The position numbers were made by a program, and so were the translations under genes. A DNA stretch of 45,332 nt from Actinomycetota bacterium (GTDB lineage Bacteria; Actinomycetota; Actinomycetes; Actinomycetales; Microbacteriaceae): contig CANGKD010000002.1 in assembly GCA_947454495.1 (NCBI GenBank), positions 1 to 45,332 of the forward strand, in the 5' to 3' direction. This document shows, in pieces, positions 1 through 11,233 of this stretch (its first letter is position 1; each line of letters begins with the position of its first letter). The notes under the pieces are model-generated. The model made no database searches, was not told the DNA's origin, and saw only the letters and a program-made list of their open reading frames with translations.

Positions 1-749
1 GCCATCGACGGCCAGTCTTGTTTGAGCGACGTGGAGTCGTGCGGGTCGTGGCCTGCGATCACATCATGCAGCAGTGCCGTATCGAGCACGTTTCGAGCGA
101 CCGGGCCGATTTGATCCAAGCTGGATGCGAGAGCGATGGCGCCGTAACGGCTGACTCCCCCGTAGGTTGGCTTGACGCCGACGGTGCCGGTGATGTGCGC
201 GGGCTGACGAATCGAGCCACCCGTGTCGGAACCCAGCGCAAGCGGAGCTTCGAAGGCAGCCACGGCCGCGGCCGAGCCTCCGCCGGAGCCGCCGGGGATG
301 CGGTCGAGATCCCACGGGTTGCGGGTCGGACCGTAGGCCGAGTGCTCGGTCGACGAGCCCATGGCGAACTCGTCCATGTTGGTCTTGCCGAGCGGAATAA
401 GTCCGGCGGCGCGAATCTTGATGACCGGAGTCGCGTCGTAGGGGCTCATCCAGCCCTCAAGAATCTTGGATCCACTCGTCGACGGCATATCGGTGGTGAC
501 GAGCACATCTTTAATCGCGATGGGCACACCGTCGAGGGCGTGGAGGGGTGCACCGGCCTGGCGTCGGGCATCCGACGCGGCGGCGGCGTCGAGGGAAACC
601 TGAGGGTTCACGTGGAGGAACGCGTGGACATCACCGTCGACGGCGGCAATGCGGTCGAGGTGGGCCTGCGTGACTTCGACCGACGTTGTCTCACCTGATG
701 CGAGCGCGGTGGCGAGGTCGGCGGCGGAGAGGCGAGTGAGGTCGGACAT
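1..749 (-). CDS. gatA: Asp-tRNA(Asn)/Glu-tRNA(Gln) amidotransferase subunit A, C-terminus cut off by window edge
   Basis: Minus-strand ATG at 749-747 overlaps the gatC stop (TAATG). The antisense frame carries amidase-type sequence, and the gene lies directly downstream of gatC. Confidence 0.85.
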   Translation of the reverse strand, partial: MSDLTRLSAADLATALASGETTSVEVTQAHLDRIAAVDGDVHAFLHVNPQVSLDAAAASDARRQAGAPLHALDGVPIAIKDVLVTTDMPSTSGSKILEGWMSPYDATPVIKIRAAGLIPLGKTNMDEFAMGSSTEHSAYGPTRNPWDLDRIPGGSGGGSAAAVAAFEAPLALGSDTGGSIRQPAHITGTVGVKPTYGGVSRYGAIALASSLDQIGPVARNVLDTALLHDVIAGHDPHDSTSLKQDWPSM

Positions 750-1048
750 TACTGCTCCTCCCCCAAAATCGCGGAGACCTTGAAGCGGCTGCCATCGTGC
801 TCGGGTGCACCGGCGAGGGCCTGCTCGGTGGTGAGCACATCGCCGACGATGTCGGGTCGCAAAACGTTTTCGAGCGGAATCGGGTGACTCGTCGCGGGAA
901 CATCCGGGGTGGCAACCTCGCTCACCGACGCGACGACGTCAACAATTTGACGAAGCTCACCCGCCAGGTGATCAATCTCGCTGTCGGTCAGGTCGATGCG
1001 GGCGAGCCCGGCGAGATGGCGCACGGTTTCAGCAGAAATGTCAGACAC
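749..1048 (-). CDS. gatC: Asp-tRNA(Asn)/Glu-tRNA(Gln) amidotransferase subunit C
   Basis: 99 aa [32 protein letters not shown]...; classic GatC N-terminus, adjacent to gatA. Confidence 0.95.
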   Translation of the reverse strand: MSDISAETVRHLAGLARIDLTDSEIDHLAGELRQIVDVVASVSEVATPDVPATSHPIPLENVLRPDIVGDVLTTEQALAGAPEHDGSRFKVSAILGEEQ

Positions 1049-1069
1049 GACCCCAAGTTTACGTGCCAG

Positions 1070-4275
<3,206 letters not shown>

Positions 4276-4344
4276 GACTCCAGCTTAAGCGGTCGTACGG
4301 ACGCGCAGTGGGAGTAGCGTCAGGAGTCAAGCCAAAGGGATCTC

Positions 4345-5058
4345 ATGAACATCACCGTTTTACGTCGCAGTGCGCTCGTTGTTATTTTTTCCGTCACCAC
4401 GTTGATTGCGAGCGTCTCCCCCGCCACGGCGAGCGGCGGAGCTGGCATGCATATTTTCGTGACCATGAGCCAGTACTCCCCTGCACCGAGGACGCTCACC
4501 CTCGACGTCGAGGGCTCTGACAGCATCGAAAACGTCAAGCAGAAAGTTGAAGACGTCACGTATCTGCATCCGCCCCAGATGTGCCTCGTCTATGACGGAA
4601 CTTTTCTTGAAGAAGGCTTTGGGTATGTGCTTGACCAATACGGAATCGAACAGGATGCCGTCGTGGATTTGTACACTCTGCCGATCAGCGCTGCGTGGTC
4701 CATTACCCCCGATGCGCCCTTTCTCGGCGGCACCGTGAGCAACGCGGTGATTACGCACCCGGGCGTGACGCACGCCGAGGTTGTCAACGGAGCGTTGCCT
4801 CGTGGCGTCACACTCAACGAGAACACAGGACAGGTCGACGGGACTTTTACGGAGCCGGGCGCGTTTGACGTCACGATCGCCGTTGACACGCTGTGTGGAA
4901 ATGCCGACATCGCCTGGAGTGGAGAAGTTCCGGGCACATTGGCCAACACCGGTCAAAATGACTCGGCGAGCGTTGCGGTGGCAGCGTTCGGCTCGCTCGT
5001 GCTTGCCGGCGGAATCACGCTCCTCGTGGCGCGCCGGCGCGTAACTCGCGCCGACTAG
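4345..5058 (+). CDS. Secreted, sortase-type surface protein with a ubiquitin-like beta-grasp domain and a putative-Ig domain (copy 1)
   Basis: 237 aa. Signal peptide MNITVLRRSALVVIFSVTTLIASVSPATAS. Ubiquitin-like segment MHIFVTMSQYSPAPRTLTLDVEGSDSIENVKQKVEDVTYLHPPQMCLVYDGTFLEEGFGYVLDQYGIEQDAVVDLYTLP. He_PIG-like GALPRGVTLNENTGQVDGTFTEPGAFDVTIAV. C-terminal LANTG, hydrophobic stretch, ARRRVTRAD. Upstream AAAGGGA RBS. Confidence 0.88.
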   Translation: MNITVLRRSALVVIFSVTTLIASVSPATASGGAGMHIFVTMSQYSPAPRTLTLDVEGSDSIENVKQKVEDVTYLHPPQMCLVYDGTFLEEGFGYVLDQYGIEQDAVVDLYTLPISAAWSITPDAPFLGGTVSNAVITHPGVTHAEVVNGALPRGVTLNENTGQVDGTFTEPGAFDVTIAVDTLCGNADIAWSGEVPGTLANTGQNDSASVAVAAFGSLVLAGGITLLVARRRVTRAD

Positions 5059-5084
5059 ATTCGCGTGCCGACTAGTTTCGCGTG
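5051..5084. repeat. Imperfect 17-bp tandem direct repeat spanning the copy-1 stop codon
   Basis: ccgactagattcgcgtg (5051-5067) then ccgactagtttcgcgtg (5068-5084), 16/17 identical; a third version, ccgactagttgcgcgtg, sits at 5935-5951 at the end of copy 2 / cysteine desulfurase. Confidence 0.9.
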
Positions 5085-5143
5085 CCCGCGTGCGCGGCGC
5101 GAAAGCCTGCCGTGGGCAACGTGGCGGCAAGCATGTCGACACA
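5072..5143 (-). pseudogene. Remnant of the 3' end of the cysteine desulfurase gene, duplicated between the two ubiquitin-like genes
   Basis: Minus-strand translation CVDMLAATLPTAGFRAAHAGTRN* aligns with the intact desulfurase C-terminus DLDLLVAALPEAYDRAARAGLTRN* (about 14 of 22 aligned residues identical by eye), with matching nucleotides and stop codon. Confidence 0.8.
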
Positions 5144-5240
5144 GGGATTCCGTGCGGTCAAAGATTCGTCCAAAAGTTGTCCTTCATGTGGGTCATCGCG
5201 TCGCGAGGTCATTAGCGTGATGTGTGAAAAGAGGTTCATG

Positions 5241-5942
5241 ATGAACACACAACGTGCCTTTCGAATTCTCGCCGGCGTCGCTCTCGCGATTGTTCCCGCC
5301 ATCGCACTCGGAACCCCGGCCAGCGCGGCTCAGATTTCAGTGACCGTCGACCATGACTACTTCTTCGATCCCTACCCGCTGACCGTCAACGACACTGACA
5401 CCGTCGACCAAGTCAAGACGGCCATCTCAACCCAATCGCCGAATGACTTCTTCACCGATATCTGCCTCGTGCACAACAACGTCGCCATGCAGACGGGTCA
5501 CCCCATCAGCGAATACGGCGTGCAGTCCGGTGACACCATCAATGTGTATGGATTGCCGATGAGCAAACTGGGGCATTGGAACATCACGCCCGATGAACCG
5601 TTCCTGGGCAACATGGTCGCAATGGCGCCGGTCAGCCACCCGGATCCGACGCACGTCGAGCTCATCGCCGGAGCGTTGCCCGCGGGTGTGACAATCAACA
5701 CTGACAACGGGCACCTCGACGGGCACTTCGAACAACTCGGGCCATTCTCGGCAACGTTTCGAGCAACAACAATTTGCGGCGACTGGGACATTGACTGGAG
5801 TGGCACGGTCTACAGTCGCCTGCCGAACACCGGTGTCGACGCCGTCGCCATGGCGAGCGCCGCGGGAGCGGTCGCACTGGCCGTGACCGCCGGAGTGATG
5901 CTGGTTTCGGTGCGTCGCCGCCGGGCAACGCGCGCCGACTAG
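5241..5942 (+). CDS. Secreted, sortase-type surface protein with a divergent ubiquitin-like domain and a putative-Ig domain (copy 2)
   Basis: MNTQRAFRILAGVALAIVPAIALGTPASA signal peptide. QISVTVDHDYFFDPYPLTVNDTDTVDQVKTAIS...DICLVHNNVAMQTGHPISEYGVQSGDTINVYGLP. ALPAGVTINTDNGHLDGHF. LPNTG-TM-RRRRATRAD. Collinear with copy 1. AAGAGG RBS upstream; start could be 5238 or 5241. Confidence 0.88.
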   Translation: MNTQRAFRILAGVALAIVPAIALGTPASAAQISVTVDHDYFFDPYPLTVNDTDTVDQVKTAISTQSPNDFFTDICLVHNNVAMQTGHPISEYGVQSGDTINVYGLPMSKLGHWNITPDEPFLGNMVAMAPVSHPDPTHVELIAGALPAGVTINTDNGHLDGHFEQLGPFSATFRATTICGDWDIDWSGTVYSRLPNTGVDAVAMASAAGAVALAVTAGVMLVSVRRRRATRAD

Positions 5943-7102
5943 TTGCGCGTGAGGCCCGCGCGTGCGGCGCGATCGTACGCCTCGGGCAGCGCGGCGACGA
6001 GCAGGTCGAGGTCGGCCGCAGTGGTGGTGTACCCGAGGGTGATGCGCAGGGCGCTCTGCGCATCCACATCGCCCAGCCCCATTGCCAGCAGCACGTGTGA
6101 CGGTTGGGCGACGCCGGCCTGACACGCGGAACCTGTGGAAACCGAGATGCCTCGCTCGTCAAGCAAGAACAGCAGGCTGTCGCTCTGGCAGCCCGGGAAC
6201 GTGAAGTTGATGTTGTTGTCGAGGCGGTTTTTGCGAGACCCCCGAAGCACGGCCGATGGAATGGCGAGCTGGATGCGCCCGATTGTCTCGTCGCGCAACC
6301 GCTCGAGTCGCGCCGTCTCCGCCACGCGCCCGCGCTCAACGTCTTCGAGTGCGGCCGCGAAGCTCGCTGCGGCCGGGGCGTCGAGGGTGCCGGAGCGCAA
6401 CCCGCGCTGCTGTCCTCCGCCGTGCACAATGGCCTGCGGTGCCGCGGCGCGGTCCACGAGCAGCACTCCTACACCGGGTACCGCGCCGATCTTGTGACCC
6501 GTGACGCTCACGGCGGTGGCGGGACGCAGCGCAATCTCGAGGTGCCCGAGGGCCGCTGACGCGTCGAGGTGAAACGGCACACCGGCGGCGCGAGCCACCT
6601 CGGCCAGCTCACGCCAGGGCTGAATCGTGCCCACCTCATTATTGGCCGCAAGTGCGCTCGCCACGGCAATTGTTTCGGGCGATCGGTCAATGGCGAACGC
6701 CCACGCGTCGGCGTCGATGAGCCCGTCGCCGTCGACGGGAATCCACTCGAGCACGGCTCCCTCGCGTTCGAGTGCGAGCACGGTGTCAAGCGTGGCGTGA
6801 TGCTCGGCCTCGGGAACGACAATGCGATCGCGCCGGGGATCAGAAGAGCGTCGCGCGCGAAAAAACCCGGTCACCCCCAGGTTGACCGATTCGGTGCCGC
6901 CCGAGGTGAAGACCACCTCGATGGGGTCACACGAGAAAACCGCCGCCACGCGCTCACGCGCATCCTCGACAATCGCCCTGGCGGCCTGTCCGTCGCGGTG
7001 CACTGACGACGGGTTACCGGTGACGGCGAGCGCGGCAACAAAGGCGTCACGTGCGCTGTCGCGCACGGGCGTCGACGCCGCGTGGTCGAGGTAGGTGCGC
7101 AT
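5939..7102 (-). CDS. Cysteine desulfurase (IscS/NifS-like, class V aminotransferase)
   Basis: MRTYLDHAASTPVRDSARDAFVAAL...GNPSSVHRDGQAAR...SVTGHKIGAVPGVG (PLP lysine), GSACQAG active-site Cys loop; adjacent to mnmA as in many actinobacteria. Confidence 0.95.
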   Translation of the reverse strand: MRTYLDHAASTPVRDSARDAFVAALAVTGNPSSVHRDGQAARAIVEDARERVAAVFSCDPIEVVFTSGGTESVNLGVTGFFRARRSSDPRRDRIVVPEAEHHATLDTVLALEREGAVLEWIPVDGDGLIDADAWAFAIDRSPETIAVASALAANNEVGTIQPWRELAEVARAAGVPFHLDASAALGHLEIALRPATAVSVTGHKIGAVPGVGVLLVDRAAAPQAIVHGGGQQRGLRSGTLDAPAAASFAAALEDVERGRVAETARLERLRDETIGRIQLAIPSAVLRGSRKNRLDNNINFTFPGCQSDSLLFLLDERGISVSTGSACQAGVAQPSHVLLAMGLGDVDAQSALRITLGYTTTAADLDLLVAALPEAYDRAARAGLTRN

Positions 7103-7123
7103 GATGTCACTAGTGTAGGCAGG

Positions 7124-9190
7124 GTGTCTACGCCCCCCGGCCATAGTTCCGTTGAATTCGATCGGCTCGGCGTCACTCTCGCCGAGCAGGGTGGAACGCT
7201 TCGGGTGTACTCAGCGTCGGCCGAAGGCATGGACCTCGTCGTGTTTGACGCTGAGAACCCAGACCATGTAGCCGATCGTGTGCGTATGCATCGAACCGGA
7301 GACGTGTGGGAAGCCACATCGTCTCATCTGGTTGTCGGAGCTCACTACGCAATTCAGGCGTGGGGTGGCACGGGGGTGCGCGACGCGTTTAGCCCCGAGT
7401 CGCTTCTGCTCGATCCGTACGCGCGCGGAATCGTGCGCACGGGCGCAAGCCAGTGGCGCGCGGAGGTCATCGACACCACGTTCAATTGGCAGGACGTGCC
7501 GCGTCCACGTGTGCCTCTCGATCGCACGGTCATTTACGAGGCTCACGTGCGCGGCCTGACCATGCAGCATCCCGAGATTCCCCTCGAGCTTCGCGGAACC
7601 TACGCGGGCCTCGCACACGAGGTCATGACGTCGTACCTCACCGACCTCGGCGTCACCGCGGTGGAGCTGTTGCCGATTCACGTCTTCAATACCGAAGAAC
7701 GCCTGGCGTCGATGGGTCTCGCCAATTACTGGGGCTACAACACGCTCAACTTCTTTTCTCCGCACGCCGCGTACGCCACCGCGAGCGCTCGGGCCGCGGG
7801 AGCCACCGCCGTGGCGGCCGAATTCAAAGAGATGGTGGCACGCCTGCACCGCGCCGGGATTGAAGTCATCCTCGACGTCGTCTACAACCACACCGCCGAA
7901 GAGGGTCGACACGGTCCCACGACGAGTTTTCGCGGACTCGACAACTCCACCTACTACCGTCAAACCGACGATGGCTCCTACATTGACATCACCGGATGCG
8001 GTAACTCGATTGACACGTCACGGCCGGTCGTTCAGCGTCTGATCCTTGACTCCCTTCGTTACTGGGTGAATGAGATGGGCGTCGACGGGTTTCGGTTCGA
8101 CCTCGCGGTGACGCTGGGGCGTGACGCGAATCACGAATACACGCCCGAACATCCACTGCTCCGGGCAATCGTGACCGACCCCGGTCTTGCCGGCATCAAA
8201 ATGATTGCCGAACCGTGGGATACCGGCATGGGCGGCTGGCAGACGGGCAACTTTCCGAACGGCTGGTCGGAATGGAACGACCGATACCGCGACCGCATGC
8301 GTGCCTTCTGGCTTCCCGACATTGCCGAAGCTCGCGCAAACGGTGTCGCACCGACCGGCGTGGGTGGGCTTGCGACCCGGCTCGCCGGCTCGAGTAACAC
8401 CTTCTCGCCTGAGCGCGGGCCGCTCGCGAGCATTAACTTCATCACGGCACACGACGGCTTCACCCTGGCCGACCTCACGAGCTACAACGTCAAGCACAAC
8501 ATCGGTAACGGTGAAGACAATCGCGACGGTGCCCAAGAAAACCGGTCGTGGAACCACGGGTTCGAGGGACCGACCGACGATCCGGCGATCGCGCAGGCGC
8601 GACGCAAGACGATGCGCGACCTGATGGGAACCCTCTTGCTCAGTGCGGGCATCCCGATGATTACCGCCGGTGACGAATCGGGTCGCACCCAGCACGGAAA
8701 CAACAACGCGTATTGCCACGACTCTCCGCTCAACTGGGTCAATTGGGAGTGGCAAGACTGGCAGCGCGACTTGTTTGCAACGACCCGGTACCTGCTCCAA
8801 CTGCGTCGCGAGCTGTCGGCCCTGCGCCCGATGGAGTTCGGTCGGTTCGGCGAAACGGTGCCGAACGCCAACCACATGGAGTGGTTCAACGCGGCCGGCG
8901 AGACGATGAACCATGACGAGTGGGGCGACCCGGGGAATCGAACGCTGCAGTACCTCGCATCGACGACACCCGTCGACGAACCCTTCTGTCGCATCCTCAC
9001 CGTCATTCACGGCGTGGAGCGACCGATTGACGTCGTCATGCCGAGCGACCCCGAGGTGCAGTTTTACGAACCGCTCTGGTTTTCGACCCACTCCGCGCCA
9101 CACGAGGTACCCGGCGTGCTTCGCCCCGGTGAGACGATTCGCGTCGCCGGCACGAGCATTCTCGTATTTCGAGCAAATCCGGCCGGATAA
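7124..9190 (+). CDS. glgX: Glycogen debranching enzyme GlgX-type (isoamylase family GH13)
   Basis: GTG start VSTPPGHSSVEFDRLGVTL; DRTVIYEAHVRGLTMQHPEIP, VILDVVYNHTAEE, DGFRFDLAVTLGRD, PMITAGDESGRTQHGNNNAYCHDSPLNWVNWE. Confidence 0.93.
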   Translation: MSTPPGHSSVEFDRLGVTLAEQGGTLRVYSASAEGMDLVVFDAENPDHVADRVRMHRTGDVWEATSSHLVVGAHYAIQAWGGTGVRDAFSPESLLLDPYARGIVRTGASQWRAEVIDTTFNWQDVPRPRVPLDRTVIYEAHVRGLTMQHPEIPLELRGTYAGLAHEVMTSYLTDLGVTAVELLPIHVFNTEERLASMGLANYWGYNTLNFFSPHAAYATASARAAGATAVAAEFKEMVARLHRAGIEVILDVVYNHTAEEGRHGPTTSFRGLDNSTYYRQTDDGSYIDITGCGNSIDTSRPVVQRLILDSLRYWVNEMGVDGFRFDLAVTLGRDANHEYTPEHPLLRAIVTDPGLAGIKMIAEPWDTGMGGWQTGNFPNGWSEWNDRYRDRMRAFWLPDIAEARANGVAPTGVGGLATRLAGSSNTFSPERGPLASINFITAHDGFTLADLTSYNVKHNIGNGEDNRDGAQENRSWNHGFEGPTDDPAIAQARRKTMRDLMGTLLLSAGIPMITAGDESGRTQHGNNNAYCHDSPLNWVNWEWQDWQRDLFATTRYLLQLRRELSALRPMEFGRFGETVPNANHMEWFNAAGETMNHDEWGDPGNRTLQYLASTTPVDEPFCRILTVIHGVERPIDVVMPSDPEVQFYEPLWFSTHSAPHEVPGVLRPGETIRVAGTSILVFRANPAG

Positions 9191-9232
9191 CACACTCCCC
9201 CGGCGACACCGGTTTGGCACTAGTTTTTGTGC

Positions 9233-11233
9233 ATGGAAACAACCCGCGTTGGTCGCATCCCGATTATTGACGTGTCGCCCTGGCTTGCGGGAACTAATTG
9301 GGTACCCAAGGCGTTTGTCGGCGAGGTTGTTCCATTCGAAGCGACCGTGTTTCGCGAGGGCCACGATGTGATCGGCGTGGCGTTGCTTCTAACGTCGCCA
9401 TCGGGTGCCATTACCCGCGTTCCCATGGGCCTGCGTGCACCCGGCACCGACCGCTGGTGGGCGGATGCGCAACTCACCGAAACCGGAACGCACTCGTTTG
9501 TGATCGAGGCGTTTGGCGACGACGTGGCGACGTGGCTACACGCGGCCGACATCAAGATTGCGGCCGGCATCGACGTCGACCTCATGTTACTCATGGGTTG
9601 CCAGCTCTTCGAGCGAGGAGCACACGACATCGTGCGCTCGGCCGCCGACCGCGCGCTGTTTGCGTCGGTCGCGGCAGCTCTGGCTGACGAATCGAAGAGT
9701 GCCCCAGAGCGATTGGCGGCCGCGCACGACCCGGCCGTGGCAGCAATGCTCACCGATCACCCCCTCATGAGCGTGGTGACTCGGTCGAGTGAGTTCGCCG
9801 TGCGCGTTGAACCTCGCCATGCGGGCGTCGGCAGTTGGTACGAATTCTTTCCCCGTTCCGAGGGCGCCACGCGCAAGAAGGATGGCACCGTCAAGTCGGG
9901 CACGTTCGCCACGGCCACGAAACGGCTCGCGGGCGTTGCGGCGATGGGGTTCGACGTGCTGTACCTGCCCCCGATTCATCCCATCGGCCGAGTGGGACGC
10001 AAAGGCCCGAACAACACGCTCACGACGTCGCCGGGTGATCCGGGGTCGCCGTGGGCGATTGGGTCGAGTGAGGGTGGACACGACACGGTGCATCCCGATT
10101 TGGGAACGATGGAGGACTTCGAAAAATTCGTGACGGCGGCAAACAAAGTGGGTTTGGAGATTGCGCTCGATCTGGCCCTCCAGGCGGCGCCCGACCACCC
10201 GTGGGTGACCATACACCCGGAATGGTTCACCACACTTCCCGACGGCACGATTGCCTTTGCCGAAAATCCGCCCAAGAAGTACCAGGACATTTACCCCCTG
10301 AACTTCGACAACGACCCCGAAGGGATTCGCGACGAGGTGCTGCGAATTGTGCGCCTGTGGATTTCGAAGGGCGTGCGGATTTTCCGCGTCGACAACCCGC
10401 ACACCAAACCCGTCAATTTTTGGGAATGGTTAATTCGCAAGGTGAATGCGGAACGGCCCGACGTGGTCTTTCTCGCCGAGGCCTTCACTCGCCCGGCGAT
10501 GATGCACACACTGGCCAAGATCGGGTTCCAACAGTCGTATTCCTACTTCACGTGGCGCAACACCAAGCCCGAACTGGAGGAATTCTTCCGGTCGATTTCA
10601 CACGAAACCGCCGCGTGGTACCGACCCAACCTCTTTGTGAACACGCCCGACATTCTCACCGAGTACCTGCAGTTTGGCGGGCCGGCAGCGTTCTCGATTC
10701 GCGCGACCCTCGCCGCAACGGCCGCGCCACTGTGGGGCGTCTATGCGGGCTTTGAACTCTTCGAATCGGTCGCTCGACCCGGTTCCGAGGAAAACATCGA
10801 CAACGAAAAGTACGAGTACAAAATTCGAAATTGGGATGCACACGCGGCGGCCGGCACCACCCTCGCGCCGTATCTGACCCAACTGAACGCGGTGCGGGCC
10901 GCGCATCCCGCCCTGCACCAGCTGCGCAACCTCGAGGTGCATTGGTCGGATGACGACCACGTGCTCGCGTACACGAAGCACCTCGATGCGGCGTTCACCG
11001 AAAGCGGTAAAGCCGACTCGCTCATCATTGTCGTCAACACCGACCCGCACGCCGTGCGCGAGACGACAGTGCACCTCGACCTCACGCGACTTGGACTCGA
11101 TGCCGACGCACGCATCAGCGTGACCGACACCATTACGGGCAACACATTTGAGTGGGGTCGCGACAACTTCGTGCGACTCGACCCGTTCACGCAGCCCGCG
11201 CACATTCTTCATGTCACGAGCGTGCTCTCATGA
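9233..11233 (+). CDS. glgE: Alpha-1,4-glucan:maltose-1-phosphate maltosyltransferase
   Basis: METTRVGRIPIIDVSPWLAGTNWVPKAFVGEVVPFEATVFREGHD...; GSWYEFFPRSEG, FDVLYLPPIHPIGR..RKGPNN, VRIFRVDNPHTKPVNFWEWLI, FLAEAFTRPAMM. Confidence 0.96.
   Translation: METTRVGRIPIIDVSPWLAGTNWVPKAFVGEVVPFEATVFREGHDVIGVALLLTSPSGAITRVPMGLRAPGTDRWWADAQLTETGTHSFVIEAFGDDVATWLHAADIKIAAGIDVDLMLLMGCQLFERGAHDIVRSAADRALFASVAAALADESKSAPERLAAAHDPAVAAMLTDHPLMSVVTRSSEFAVRVEPRHAGVGSWYEFFPRSEGATRKKDGTVKSGTFATATKRLAGVAAMGFDVLYLPPIHPIGRVGRKGPNNTLTTSPGDPGSPWAIGSSEGGHDTVHPDLGTMEDFEKFVTAANKVGLEIALDLALQAAPDHPWVTIHPEWFTTLPDGTIAFAENPPKKYQDIYPLNFDNDPEGIRDEVLRIVRLWISKGVRIFRVDNPHTKPVNFWEWLIRKVNAERPDVVFLAEAFTRPAMMHTLAKIGFQQSYSYFTWRNTKPELEEFFRSISHETAAWYRPNLFVNTPDILTEYLQFGGPAAFSIRATLAATAAPLWGVYAGFELFESVARPGSEENIDNEKYEYKIRNWDAHAAAGTTLAPYLTQLNAVRAAHPALHQLRNLEVHWSDDDHVLAYTKHLDAAFTESGKADSLIIVVNTDPHAVRETTVHLDLTRLGLDADARISVTDTITGNTFEWGRDNFVRLDPFTQPAHILHVTSVLS

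Noticed and set aside
5072-5302. 76-aa minus-strand ORF as a real small gene
   Set aside because: Its N-terminal half is antisense to the ubl2 start and signal peptide; only the last ~23 codons match anything, namely the desulfurase C-terminus. Treated as a duplication remnant.
4345-5942. Ubiquitin-like genes as sulfur carriers (ThiS/MoaD/TtuB type) cooperating with the adjacent cysteine desulfurase and MnmA
   Set aside because: Both have signal peptides and wall-sorting signals, so they should be extracytoplasmic, and neither domain ends in the required Gly-Gly; adjacency to sulfur genes is better explained by insertion.
8018-9364. 448-aa minus-strand ORF antisense to glgX/glgE
   Set aside because: Covered by clear GH13 coding sequence on the plus strand; composition typical of antisense high-GC frames.
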